Source: Bimuria novae-zelandiae CBS 107.79
Taxonomy: Eukaryota; Ascomycota; Dothideomycetes; Pleosporales; Didymosphaeriaceae
Assembly: GCA_010015655.1 (NCBI GenBank)
Contig: ML976659.1
Location: 339,382 to 403,381 of the forward strand
Direction of reading: 5' to 3'
Length of the DNA: 64,000 nt
Made by a program: the position numbers and the translations under genes. The notes under the pieces are model-generated. The model did no database searches. It was not told the DNA's origin and saw nothing but the letters and a program-made list of their open reading frames with translations. Positions 35,007-44,615 of the stretch are shown here, in pieces; position 1 is the first letter of the stretch, and the number at the start of each line of letters is the position of its first letter.

Positions 35007-35895
35007 GACCCACGCCTACCTATAGGGAAGGTAGCTAACCCTATAATATTAGGTCTATAATCTAATGCGCGCGCATACGTACGCGCTATATAATAAGAGT
35101 AGTAGCGCACACGCACACTAAATCTCTCTATATAGTATAACTAGTGGGGCCTAGCATACACCCCCTCTAGGCAACCGCCGGAGTTAGAGCTCACACGCCC
35201 CGCCCTGGCCAAGCTCTTATCTATAAGGACAAGACACGGCAACTACGCCTGGTACTATAGGAAGTTTAAGCATAATAAGGAGACCCTCGCGTACACCTGC
35301 GGAGCAGACCTGGCCCTAGACTATATTATATACTGCCCACGGACAGTGCAACGCTTTAACTATTAGCTATAACGCCTAACACATCCCCTAATAGATACTA
35401 GAGAAGGAATACAGTACCTTAAAGCGCTAAGTTTAGGAGAATACGTAACCCTTTTTATACTTAGTATTAATAATAGTACACGTTAGTAAGTAACTAGCTA
35501 ACTACGTTATAGGCGAGCGGACGTAAACCCTTACTTTAGGTAAAGTAAATACGCTACCTGCTTTTAACTTACTAGAGTATCTACTATATAAGACTAAGCT
35601 CTCTTTTTTATGTACCTATATGCGTGTATATATCTCTCCTTACCTATAATAAGTCTTAGCATGCTTCTGTACAGGACTAGGGGCAACTAGAAGGCTACCC
35701 CATTCCCTACTATTATTACACAAAGGCCAGATTAAATAGCTAAGTCGCCCCTATCTGGAGAGGGACAGCAGCAAGAGAGGCCGCTTCTATAGCAGCGGTA
35801 GCACTAGCATAAGTGGCCCTTACTAAGTGCAGGGCACGTCTACATACCCCCTGGGAGGTTATATAGGACGTAAAACCAATACTACTACTACTACT
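35007..35895 (+). pseudogene. LINE ORF2 C-terminus and 3' region
   Basis: After the Gypsy insertion the LINE frame resumes. A block near 35200-35420 reads RHGDYAWYYRKFKHNKETLA and then CTCGADLALDYIIYCP. The Cys-x-Cys-Gly followed by a distant Cys resembles the terminal zinc-binding motif of fungal LINEs. Beyond 35,480 no coding is visible. The segment ends at a short ACT repeat near 35880-35895, taken as the 3' tail. Confidence 0.7.
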
Positions 35896-35902
35896 TAGCG
35901 TA

Positions 35903-37829
35903 AGTCGGGCACCCTAGTTTCCGACACCCTATAGTTTCCGACAGCCCCGCAACCTCGCCCCCCACTATGCACTACGACTAAATATTAACTTTAAATAACT
36001 TAATTTTTTACTAATTTTAAAAATATTTTTTACACTATTTTCGCTGCCTTTAAATAGCTAGATATATAAAAGAAGATATCTAGAATACGCTTATAAACCT
36101 TAAATCTAGGGTTGCTTTAGCTACTACTACTACCTAACACGGGGTCCTACGTAACACTCTTCGCGGCCGCTTTAATAGTACCTAACCCTATTAGTACGCT
36201 TACGATAGTAAATAATAGCTTATAACTATTTAAGAAGAGCTTCTAGAGAAATAAATTCTTTAGTAAGAGGCTTTTAGTTATGCGCTAACGCACGCGCAAG
36301 TGCAGACTATTATAATTACTATTCTTAAGTAATAGGGTAACTATAAAAACCTAGGGAAGAAGTGGACTAGTTACTTTATATAACGCTACTTAGCTATTAA
36401 GTTAAAGTTAAGTTGCTGGACTAGCTAGGAACGCGTAAATAAGGCTACTCTAGAAAATATTAGGCACTTATTTAACCTATACAAAATAGTAAGCTAGATT
36501 CCCCCCTAGCGCAGGTATAATGCCGATAAGGACAGTATTATAGAGGGCTAGGGCATTAATAGGCTTGTTATAGGCTCCTCGTAGGAGAGCCTAAACGCTG
36601 TACTAGTTAAGATAATAAATGCCTATACTTAGACCTCTATAGTAGAGTGTATCTCTGCGCTTGGCGTCGCTCTAGACCCCCTTATTATCTTTAAGGCTAA
36701 GAGCATCTAGGAGCAGTGGTTTAAGAAGGAGTTTTTAGCTTAGAACTTAGGCTAGCATGTTACCTTTTTGTAAAATAGATAGACGAGTAATAACATCGCT
36801 ATCGAGTGGCTAGAAAAGGTGTTTTTGCCATAGACTAAGCCTAATAATCCCTCTAAGGCATAGTTACTTATTATTAATAGCTATAGCAGTTATACTTTAG
36901 ATAAATTTATAACTATATATTACTTAAATAATATCTACTTACTCTTTTTCCCTGCTTATACTTCACATCTACTCTAGCCTTTAGATTTAGGCTGTTTCTT
37001 AAGTCTGAAGGCGGCGTATCGGCGCTTTATCGGCGAATATACGGCTTAGACAGATAAAATAAAGCTTAAGAAGGCCAAGTTTCTCGAATTTTATGCAAAA
37101 GCACGTAAAATTAGCCTTCGAGAGTAGTGCATCCGATCTAGGTAGAAGGCAACAGGCTTATACCCTAAGAGCGTAAGGAAGCCCTTAGGTTCTCGCTAGG
37201 TAGTAGTGCGCGAACGGCCGTCAACACCACCCCCTTCTACCATAGATATTAGGACGCCAAAACGCGGCAGCAATGTTATAAAGCTATTTTCTAAAAAGAA
37301 CTTTTTACTAACTACACGATAATGCGTTTGGCTTACTACTACAGCGTTTAACTATACCTTAATAATAGTTACTATATAAGACTATGAGATTACTTTCTTG
37401 CGTAAGCAGGTAGAGCAAGCTAACCCGCTAAAACGCTATAAAGTTATAACTAATCTAAATAATCTCTTCGTAAGTCTTATAAAAGTTCTCTTTTAAACTA
37501 ATTAAGAGCCTGCTTAACGTGTTCGTAAGGTGAGAAGCATAGAGCAAGGGGTTATTATTATAAAAAAAGAGAGTAGCTCTAAGGAGGAAGTAGAGTAATT
37601 ATTAGTGCAACGTTTAGCACGGAATTAATAATTAATACGACAGTATCTTAATCGTGATTTAAGTGTAGATAAAGAAAGCAATTAAAATCCTTTAAATACG
37701 ATTTTTTTAATGCTTTTTTAAAATTATTTGATAAAGCTGTGAGCACATTCGCAACGTAGAGTGGTGGCAGCGGCGAAATTTGGCGGGGTGTCGGAAAATG
37801 GGGGGTGTCGGAAACTAGGGTGCCCGACT
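35903..37829 (+). mobile_element. Fot1/pogo-type transposon, 1.93 kb
   Basis: Perfect 27-bp terminal repeats start AGTCGGGCACCCTAGTTTCC at both ends. TA flanks at 35901-35902 and 37830-37831. The arms contain a repeated GTTTCCGACA unit. Size and TA target match Fot1-like elements. The transposase on the plus strand is decayed. It sits at the exact border between the LINE tail and host DNA. Confidence 0.95.
36180..37700 (+). pseudogene. Degenerate Fot1/pogo transposase
   Basis: The plus-strand frame is best read between 36790 and 37650. It shows WLEKVF, then LLIINSYSSYTLDKF near 36865-36910, where the family's catalytic Asp in a D-x-H/Y-x-S motif now reads Asn. It continues FFPAYTSHLL-stop-PLDLGCF near 36945-36992, which keeps the third catalytic Asp (PLD). 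A long Lys/Arg-rich C-terminal tail follows. The N-terminal DNA-binding part (36180-36500) is too mutated to delimit. The loss of the second Asp plus many stops makes it inactive. Confidence 0.8.
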
Positions 37830-38328
37830 TATGACTCACTAAAAACGAGCTCCTCGTGTATCACTTCACTTCGCACTTTTTCTTTTGCTTCATTCGTGTC
37901 GACCTTCTTCGCAATTGTGCGGAGTATATGTTTTGTTCAACGAACGTGACGCTTCCCCTAGATATGTTACAGCTAATTAGCACCTGCACCTGCAGGGACC
38001 CGTGGACACGTGCAGCTTGGAATGACCCACCACGCTGTCAGGACAGTGCTGACGTCTGACCTCTAGAACATGAATTATTGTATATGCCGCTTGCTCACAG
38101 CCACAAACCCTCCTTTCCAGTTCTATGGGATAAGACGCCCAACATCCACTCTCTCGCATCCCAACACTTTGAGAGCGGACATATTCCACCCCGCCGCAGT
38201 CATGATTAACCCCAAGTCACCTTCACAACCTACATTGTCTAAACCGCCACACGCCTGACTTATCTGTCGAGTCGACACAGCATTTTCTACAGTCGAGGGC
38301 ACGTAACAGGCCTATCAGAACAATCGCC

Positions 38329-38888
38329 ATGGCCTTCACTGCCATTACCAGCTGGATCGAGCGCGTCGAAACCTATCTGGTCAACAAGCGCACCCAAAGA
38401 GCCGCGAAGAAGAAAGAGGGACGGGACCGCAAGATTTGCGAAAAGCGATCGACGGAGCTGAGGCATTCGAGGTCATCTTGTGCGTTCATCTACTTTAGAT
38501 TGACTGCTGTAGTTGTGTGCGCTGTAGGCGTCCACCCGATTCGATGGCGCACAGTTTTGAGGCCCGTATAAAATAAAATTTGTTGGTTTTGCATAACAGA
38601 GACTACTAACGCCGGACAGCGCGACGATCTTCAACCACACTGGACAGCGCAAGCATACTTCAGGAACCTGAGAATGCAGACGAGAACATTGGGCCGTATC
38701 ACGTTAGCGAGGATCCAGAATCGCCGCGCATGATTCCCCGCGAGAAGACTTTGTATGGGCAGGCAAGCTCTATCACGCTCGACTTGGGGCGGATTCAGGC
38801 CGGAGAGATATTCCATCGGCAGACAGTGGATCGGGGTGACGTGCTAATCGAAGGAGGGGTTGCTGATTATTCTCTAACCCCCGAATAG
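38329..38888 (+). CDS. Hypothetical protein, two exons, 139 aa
   Basis: I predict exons 38329-38479 and 38620-38888. The start ATCGCCATGG is in good fungal context. The intron (38480-38619) begins GTGCGT and ends with ACTAAC eleven bases before its CAG. The join is in phase and gives an open frame to TAG at 38886-38888. The product starts MAFTAITSWIERVETYLVNK and continues with a Lys/Arg-rich segment (residues about 20-55). The acidic second half has no membrane segment or signal peptide and ends VADYSLTPE. I do not recognise the family. Without splicing, an 80-residue frame from the same ATG runs into the intron. Codon use is host-like, unlike the adjacent transposon. Confidence 0.6.
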
Positions 38889-39195
38889 GTGCACGGCAGG
38901 CAGCCCGGTAAGGTTGCTCGCTCCACCTGAGCAGAATAGGTAACAATGGTTGAGGGTGTCGGAGTATGGGTCGCGTCACCTCTGTACCGTACTTCACCAC
39001 AAAAAATGGATTACACTGTCACACAAGACCGTTTATCAACCTCTCTTCAAACCTCTCTTCTTTATATCTCTATTCATTTCGCACGCCGGGCATCCCGCAC
39101 TTTTCCACCGTCGCAACTGTCCAATTTTCAACCACACATCCAAAGCGGACGCAGCACCTCCGTACCGTCGCGCATCCTATTCTACAACAACCGTC

Positions 39196-39636
39196 ATGAC
39201 TACCCCCGCAGCCGTATATCTCTCCCGTTCATCCTCTGTGCGCAGCAGCGAGCCCATCCACGCCAACACATCTCCCGACGCCAAGCGCAAGACCGTCAGA
39301 TTCACCTCCGACACCAAGGCCCCCATGAGCGTCGACGGAGACACCACCCTCGTCACCGAGTCCACCCACGCTGCACTTTCCCACACCAACACGCACACCC
39401 CTCCACCTCCCAAGCCATTCCGAGCCCGCAGATGGCTCCACAAACTGACCTGCACGTGCGAGCTCCGCGCACGCCTCGGCGCGAAAGCCCTCGCCAAGCA
39501 CGTTAAGAAGCTGGAGAAGGAACACGAAAGAGTGAAAGCGGAGCGGGAGGAGACGTTGAGGATGTTAACCGAGAGGGGATGGAATACGGAGCCTCTTAAT
39601 AAGTTTACGCCCGATTATGGCGTAATGCAGTTTTGA
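39196..39636 (+). CDS. Hypothetical protein with C-terminal coiled coil, 146 aa
   Basis: The start at 39196 (GTCATGACTACC) is preferred over the longer in-frame start at 38950. The region before it is pyrimidine-rich, like a fungal 5' leader, and the longer N-terminus is composed like untranslated DNA. The protein opens MTTPAAVYLSRSSSVRSSEP, a Ser/Thr-rich stretch. It has a Lys/Arg RKTVRFTSD block near residue 36 and a Pro-rich middle. It ends in a charged helix (KHVKKLEKEHERVKAEREET, residues about 100-119) that should form a short coiled coil. No enzyme motif is visible. RKTVRFTSD resembles a PP1-binding RVxF-type motif, but that is inference. Confidence 0.65.
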   Translation: MTTPAAVYLSRSSSVRSSEPIHANTSPDAKRKTVRFTSDTKAPMSVDGDTTLVTESTHAALSHTNTHTPPPPKPFRARRWLHKLTCTCELRARLGAKALAKHVKKLEKEHERVKAEREETLRMLTERGWNTEPLNKFTPDYGVMQF

Positions 39637-40260
39637 AGGTGGGATAACGGCGGGAGGAGGAGGAGATGGGAGGGTCGGATTTGAAGACACTTTTGGTATT
39701 GAGGTATACTCGCTACGCCGGCCGCGGTTAAGATCTTTAGGCGAAGCGCTTGAGATTTTTGCGACGGAGTTTTTGGTAGATTTTGGGGGGTTATGTCTTG
39801 GAATATATGATACCCGTCCAATGCTGTGTTAGCGATTTCTTACTTTCGACGTACAATGGAGACTGGCTGTACAAGTTTGGGTAAAGCACTGGCGTTTAGT
39901 TCTTGTGTTACTTATCCTTGGCTAATACCGCATTTTTATGTCGATCTTAAACCTAGTTTTGCAGTTTTATACAAGAGTGTGCTTACTAGCCATCTCCTCG
40001 AAGACTCGTGCACTTTACACAGGCAATTTTTTTTTTGCAACCCTTACAGGAGCAAGAGAGCTAGGAAGATTGTCTTCAACAATGGAATTCGAGCCGTTAT
40101 TTACATTGAATTGGAATATTGGCAGACCAATAGCCCTCCTCCATACAGCTTTCCTCCATAACTAATAAGATTCTTTTCTTCAACGCCAGATCATTGAGTA
40201 CGGTGTATCACCCTATACCATTCAATGCAACCGCCGTCAGTCTTGACCAAGTACTTCCGT
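39637..40260. other. Intergenic host DNA
   Basis: No gene is supported. A 111-codon open frame at 39826-40161 lacks any domain, coding-like composition or leader and is read as chance. The region contains the 3' ends of two convergent genes: the coiled-coil protein (plus) and the trypsin-like protease (minus). Confidence 0.6.
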
Positions 40261-41256
40261 CTACAAGTACTGGTTGATGAAAGACAGCTGGGTGCTGACA
40301 CGAGTGTAGACACCAGCGAATCCACGGCGAGCACAACCATTGCCGAAAGAAACAACACCAATAAGAGTGCTGGTGCCGGTAGTGATGAGAGGGCCTCCGC
40401 TGTCGTCCTGGCAAGAGTCCTGTCCACCGGCAGTCTCGGCGGCGCAAACCATGTTGGTAGTGATGGAAGAGGTGCCGTACTGGGCCTGGCAGGTAGCGCG
40501 GGAAACGATCGGGACGTCGACGTAGCGGAGGGTCGAGGAGGTAGGACCGTTCTCAGAGGTAGTACCCCTGCATTTCGAGTTAGTTTGTGAAGACCGGGGG
40601 TAAGGGGAGGGATAGACGTACCATCCAGCAACGGTGGACGAAGTGTCCGCGGCAGGGTCCGAACCGGCGGCGGGGAGGCTGACGTAGCTGATGGTCGAGC
40701 TGGTGGGAATGGTAGCCGCCAGCTTGAAGATGGCGATGTCGTTGTTGTTGCCAGAGTACGCCGGGTTGCGGATGACCTGGGAAACGCTAACGGTGACACC
40801 TCCGGAGGCCCAGTTCTGCAAAAAGGTCAGCGAAAAGTCGGAGTATGCAAGAGAAGGCATAAAATTGATAGCCCGAACTCGTCCCCAGAGTATGCCGCTT
40901 GTCCATTATCTCATGAATTGCAATGCATAGGTCGAATCACAAGGATTGGCGAGTTCTTCTGCCATATTTTACTAAAAAGAATGGGAGCAGCTTACGAGGG
41001 AGCCAGCGCGGACAGTGTAAGTGGAAGCCTCGAGGGTCGCGCAGTGAGCAGCGGTGATGACAGTGTTGCCGTTCACAAGGGAACCACCGCAGTGGAGCGA
41101 ACCACTGCGGAGGATGGTGACGATGTAGGGGAACTGTCCAGCGGAAGCAGTAGAGCCACCAACGATCTGGACGCTCAATTCCTGAGGGGAAGCATCAGGC
41201 GTAGGCGCGGCGGCCGCGAAAGCGGGGAGCGCGAGGAGGAGGTTCTTGAGCTGCAT
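40261..41256 (-). CDS. Secreted trypsin-like serine protease (S1A)
   Basis: Three exons on the minus strand: 41256-40996, 40815-40622 and 40567-40261. The introns (180 and 54 bp) start GTAAGC and GTACGT and end CAG; together they give 253 aa. The protein has a signal peptide (about 1-17), a short propeptide and the mature N-terminus IVGG at 31-34. The triad is His71 (TAAHC), Asp113 (NNDIAIFKL) and Ser208 (DSGGP). Asp202 in the pocket (GGQDSC) predicts cleavage after Lys/Arg. Unusually, the residue before DSGGP is Asp206 where trypsins have Gly (chymotrypsin number 193), part of the oxyanion hole. The end [20 protein letters not shown] is a normal trypsin helix. It probably acts outside the cell on protein substrates, as trypsins of plant-associated fungi do. 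Confidence 0.92.
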
Positions 41257-41435
41257 GGTGAAGGGCTAAATGATCGTAGCTGGTCGGAAGCCAATGGAGC
41301 GAGTGGATGAAGATGTCAAAGAGGTATTGGCGCCATCTTTATACTGTGAGAGCCTCGTACGGAGTGTACGAAATATCACGACCGTTGTCCTGTCCAGTAC
41401 CCCAAAATGTCGGCCCAGCCCGTACCAAAATTCTC
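41257..41435 (-). promoter_or_regulatory. Truncated upstream region of the protease gene
   Basis: Only 181 bp of host DNA separate the protease start codon (41256) from the pogo-type element beginning at 41438. On the minus strand this segment includes a TATAAAGATGG box about 70-80 bp before the ATG (complement of 41333-41343), a plausible TATA element. Anything further upstream now comes from transposon sequence or from host DNA displaced beyond 43812. Confidence 0.5.
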
Positions 41436-41437
41436 TA

Positions 41438-43810
41438 AGCTCGGCCATATACTTTTCGGCCACATACCGTGTCCGTGCGGGTAATGCGCCTCTTTTTACT
41501 AGTTAAATTTAGAAAAACTAACAACTTTAAAGCTGCTATCTCTATAATTGCGTAGTATTTTTAAATTTTTTTTTAAAAAATATAAGATATTTCCTATCTC
41601 CAGTATGAATTTATAAAAAAAAGATATTATACACAATATAATACAACTATAGTAGAAATAGTAAGTAAAAACAATATAAACTTTTACTAGTAAAAAGCCC
41701 TCTTCGTACCTGTGAATAACTTTTGTAATACTTTATAATAAAGTCTAAAATCTCTATAGCTTTATTATATATCTACATAATACCTAACTTTAAGGCTACT
41801 AAGCTATAATCAAAAAAACTAAAAAGATCGCTAATTTCTCTTAGCAAAAAAAGGATTTTTATAGACTACCTAAGGCTTAGTAAGATTAGAACTAGAAAAT
41901 ATATAAAGTAAATAATTGTATACATAAATCCTAGACTTTATTATACAGTATTATAAAAGTTATTTAAAAGTAAAAAAGTGCTTTTCACTAATAAAGGTGT
42001 ACCTTTTTTACTTACTATTCCTACTATAGTTATATTATATTATGTATAATATTTTCGTATTAACCAATACCTAGAATAGGTAATCTCTTATATTTTAAAA
42101 ATTATTTAAAAATACTAAGTAGTTATAGAGATAACAGCATTAAAGTTGCTAATTTTTCTAAATTTAACTAGTAAAAAGCGGCGCATTACCTACACGGATA
42201 GGTTACTTCTCGGATACCCTACGTAAGATAGCCACACTAATTTGGGTCGCGATATTTTCAACGACAACAATTATATTTGCCACTTAGTACACATAGGGTT
42301 AAGAGTAAGCGCCGCTACTACTACTGTTGCCTTTTAAGCTTCTTAGAAGTTCCCTACATACTTTATACTTAAGTCTCTATTTATATATAGTCTTAAGTGA
42401 TTTAATTAATAATTTTAAAAAGTTATTTAAGACGCTTCTTATAGTTAGGGTAGTCCTTAATAATATTAACTATATAAGCGTATTTATTTATATAGTGCTT
42501 CTGGTTATAACGGTAATCTATATCTATTTACTTAATAAAGTACGGACTCCTATTGTCGCTGACATTTAGAATCCTAATAAGGAGTAGCTAGTAAGATAGT
42601 TACTTAGGATAATAGTAGTTCAACGCCTAGATTATATAGACAGAGTCTAAAAACCCGCTAGCTAGTATATAAAACACGCTCTAATAGCGCTCCTTCTCTT
42701 ACCTTATTATATAATATATTAAAGCGCTCTTTCTTAATTAAGACTACGTTATTAAATCTAAAAAAAGGTTATATCTTATTATAATAGCGTGTCTTAAGTA
42801 TAGGAAAAAGAAGTAAAATTTAAAGGTTATAATAGGTATAAGGCGTATACTAAAAGGTGTAATACGTATATTGTATTAACCTTATAAAGCTATATAAAGT
42901 TAATTAATATATAAAAGCTATAACTATTAAGAAGGAGCAGATAATAGCTACAAAAATAGTAAAGTATTAAGTGTATAAATACGCTATAACTATTTATATG
43001 TAATTAAGTTAGATATCTAGCTATTCTTTAATACTCTATAAAGCTATTTTAGTGTATATTATACTAAGTACTAGGTACGTTACAGATCCTTATCTTTAAA
43101 AATAACTAAATATTAAAGTTTAACGCTAGTAGCTAAAATAGTTTTAATAATAGACACCTATTCGTAAGCTTCTAAAGATTTAATATAAGCTTTCTTTTTT
43201 AAAAAGCTTATAAACACCTAAGCATTTACATATACTCCTAGTACGTACCTAGTCTCATCTATATTTTATATATTCTTATATTATATCCCTAGCTCTAGTC
43301 TTGTCCGCTTAAAAGGCTTGAAAAAGCATATATAATATTATAGTTAGCTACTATAGTTCGTGCGCGTTTAATTATTTAGCTAATTATAAATATAACGCGT
43401 AGGTTATAGGCGAAAAATAAAATAACTATAATTACTTATAAGGCTTATAGTCCTTATTTATATAGAGAAGCTAAGTAGCTATTTTATATATATATAAATA
43501 TAAAGGAGGCTATATGTATGCGTTCTTATTAAGTATCTAATTTATTAAAAAGACTTTTATTTTAGAGTTAATTACTACTATTAGTAATAACCTTTTAAAG
43601 TAATAATTAAGAAATACTATATGTCTTAGTAACTTATTACTAGCTTTTAAAAATACTAGTATTAAAATCGCGGATAGTATTGTTGAAAGTAACTTTATAC
43701 GAATCTATTTTAAGTATATAGCGTTAATAGTATAAAGCATTAAAACAGAGTAACGCGTTATGGTGGGGTGGCCGAGAAGTATATGTGGCTAAAAAGTATA
43801 TAGCCGAGCT
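41438..43810. mobile_element. Pogo-type TIR element, split by a foldback element
   Basis: The left end AGCTCGGCCATATACTTTTC and the right end in reverse AGCTCGGCTATATACTTTTT form terminal repeats of about 55 bp. They contain a second CTTCTCGG copy. TA flanks at 41436-41437 and 43811-43812. The left repeat is interrupted after CACA by the foldback element 41467-42203. Without it the element is about 1.63 kb. The interior (42206-43760) is strongly RIP-mutated and no transposase motif could be read. Confidence 0.85.
41467..42203. mobile_element. 737-bp foldback element (whole-element inverted repeat)
   Basis: Almost the entire element is one imperfect palindrome. The left arm from 41467 and the right arm from 42203 pair over about 310 bases each, meeting near 41,835. 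Shared blocks include CTTTTTACTAGTTAAATTTA, ATAATACAACTATAGTAG and CTTTATAATAAAGTCTA. TA flanks at 41465-41466 and 42204-42205. The ends (CCGTGTCCGTGCGGGTAATG and, in reverse, ACCTATCCGTGTAGGTAATG) resemble the ends of the pogo copies at 20292 and 44616. That suggests mobilisation by their transposase. No protein is encoded. Confidence 0.9.
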
Positions 43811-43812
43811 TA

Positions 43813-44613
43813 GTGAAGGTCCTTCCCATATTGTTCGACCCCCCGTGGACAACCTTTTCTAGATGTGGTGGCGCGTAAACCGGATAGAGTTACAATTGGC
43901 CATCGGCGCTACACATATGATTGCGTGATCACACATCATGGGTAGCCAGGCAAATATAGAAGGTGAAGCATGTCTTATCTCATGCAGGTCCTGGGAAACA
44001 TGTATGAATGGGTGCGCTGACCGAGAGCTTGGTGATATGATTCACCGACAAACGAGCGGGAAATAGACATGATCCTAGCGACAATCAGATAACGAAAGAG
44101 CGAAAAGGAAACACTGGTGATGATCGTGTATAGCTTGTAGGTTTTAGCGAGTTGCTGCAGCCGACCTAGTCTGGCATAGGTAGTTGACTTGACTGCCAAG
44201 TACGCTTATGCTTGGCCTGGTGTATGGTGTGCATGGCGGATAGCCTACCATCGGAAGCACTGCCACATCTTGCTGCCCGCACGGGGGCATAAACGGCCAT
44301 ATTATGCTTCTTGCCTTATCGCGCTTGTCCGATACAGGTCCAAAGCACAGGGTGACTCCGTAGTGCAATATGGCCAATCGGGAAAGGCTTCTGCCCAGTA
44401 GATTGCGATTGCTTTCGGGCCGGGTGAGAATGCATGACGCGGTGTCAAAACGTCGTGCTCTATTGGTGAATGGTAGTAGAAGACACTGAGGTACCCGTCA
44501 CTAAGTTCCTACCCGCTAGAATGCGGGGGCGGAGCGGGAGGACGCGTTGGGAAGGTGCAGGGCGGAGATAGGATTGGGCAGGTGCCAAGGCTTCCGCGCA
44601 TCGACAAAAGCCT
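43813..44613. other. Host intergenic DNA without a gene
   Basis: Balanced base composition with CpA/TpG present marks this as unmutated host DNA. Several overlapping frames of 70-77 codons exist on both strands, but none has a domain, a leader or plausible splice sites. Before the transposon insertions this piece would have joined the protease upstream region (41257-41437) on one side and 46,716 on the other. Confidence 0.6.
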
Positions 44614-44615
44614 TA

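Larger units (their letters stand above)
15650..35895 (+). mobile_element. Tad1-like LINE, split by two later insertions
   Basis: Plus-strand remains of a non-LTR retrotransposon run in order: ORF1, apurinic endonuclease, reverse transcriptase, RNase H and a terminal Cys-rich motif. They are broken at 20290 by a pogo element and at 28463 by a Gypsy element; removing both leaves about 6.1 kb, normal for Tad1-type LINEs. RNase H after the reverse transcriptase fits this clade. The 3' end is placed near a short ACT repeat (35880-35895). The 5' end is uncertain by a few hundred bases and no target duplication was established. Many RIP-type stops make it inactive. Confidence 0.8.

Noticed and set aside
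38946..39506. 186-codon plus-strand frame
   Set aside because: It is a shadow of the coiled-coil gene in another frame, with His/Arg/Pro-biased composition typical of a shifted frame.
39826..40161. 111-codon plus-strand frame
   Set aside because: It has no domain, leader or coding-like composition and lies in the 3' region between convergent genes.
40191..40799. 202-codon minus-strand frame over the protease
   Set aside because: It overlaps the trypsin exons in another frame and has no domain; the spliced trypsin explains the coding signal.
42327..42569. 80-codon hydrophobic frame
   Set aside because: It lies in RIP-degraded interior DNA of a TIR element. The Ile/Leu/Tyr bias follows from AT content.
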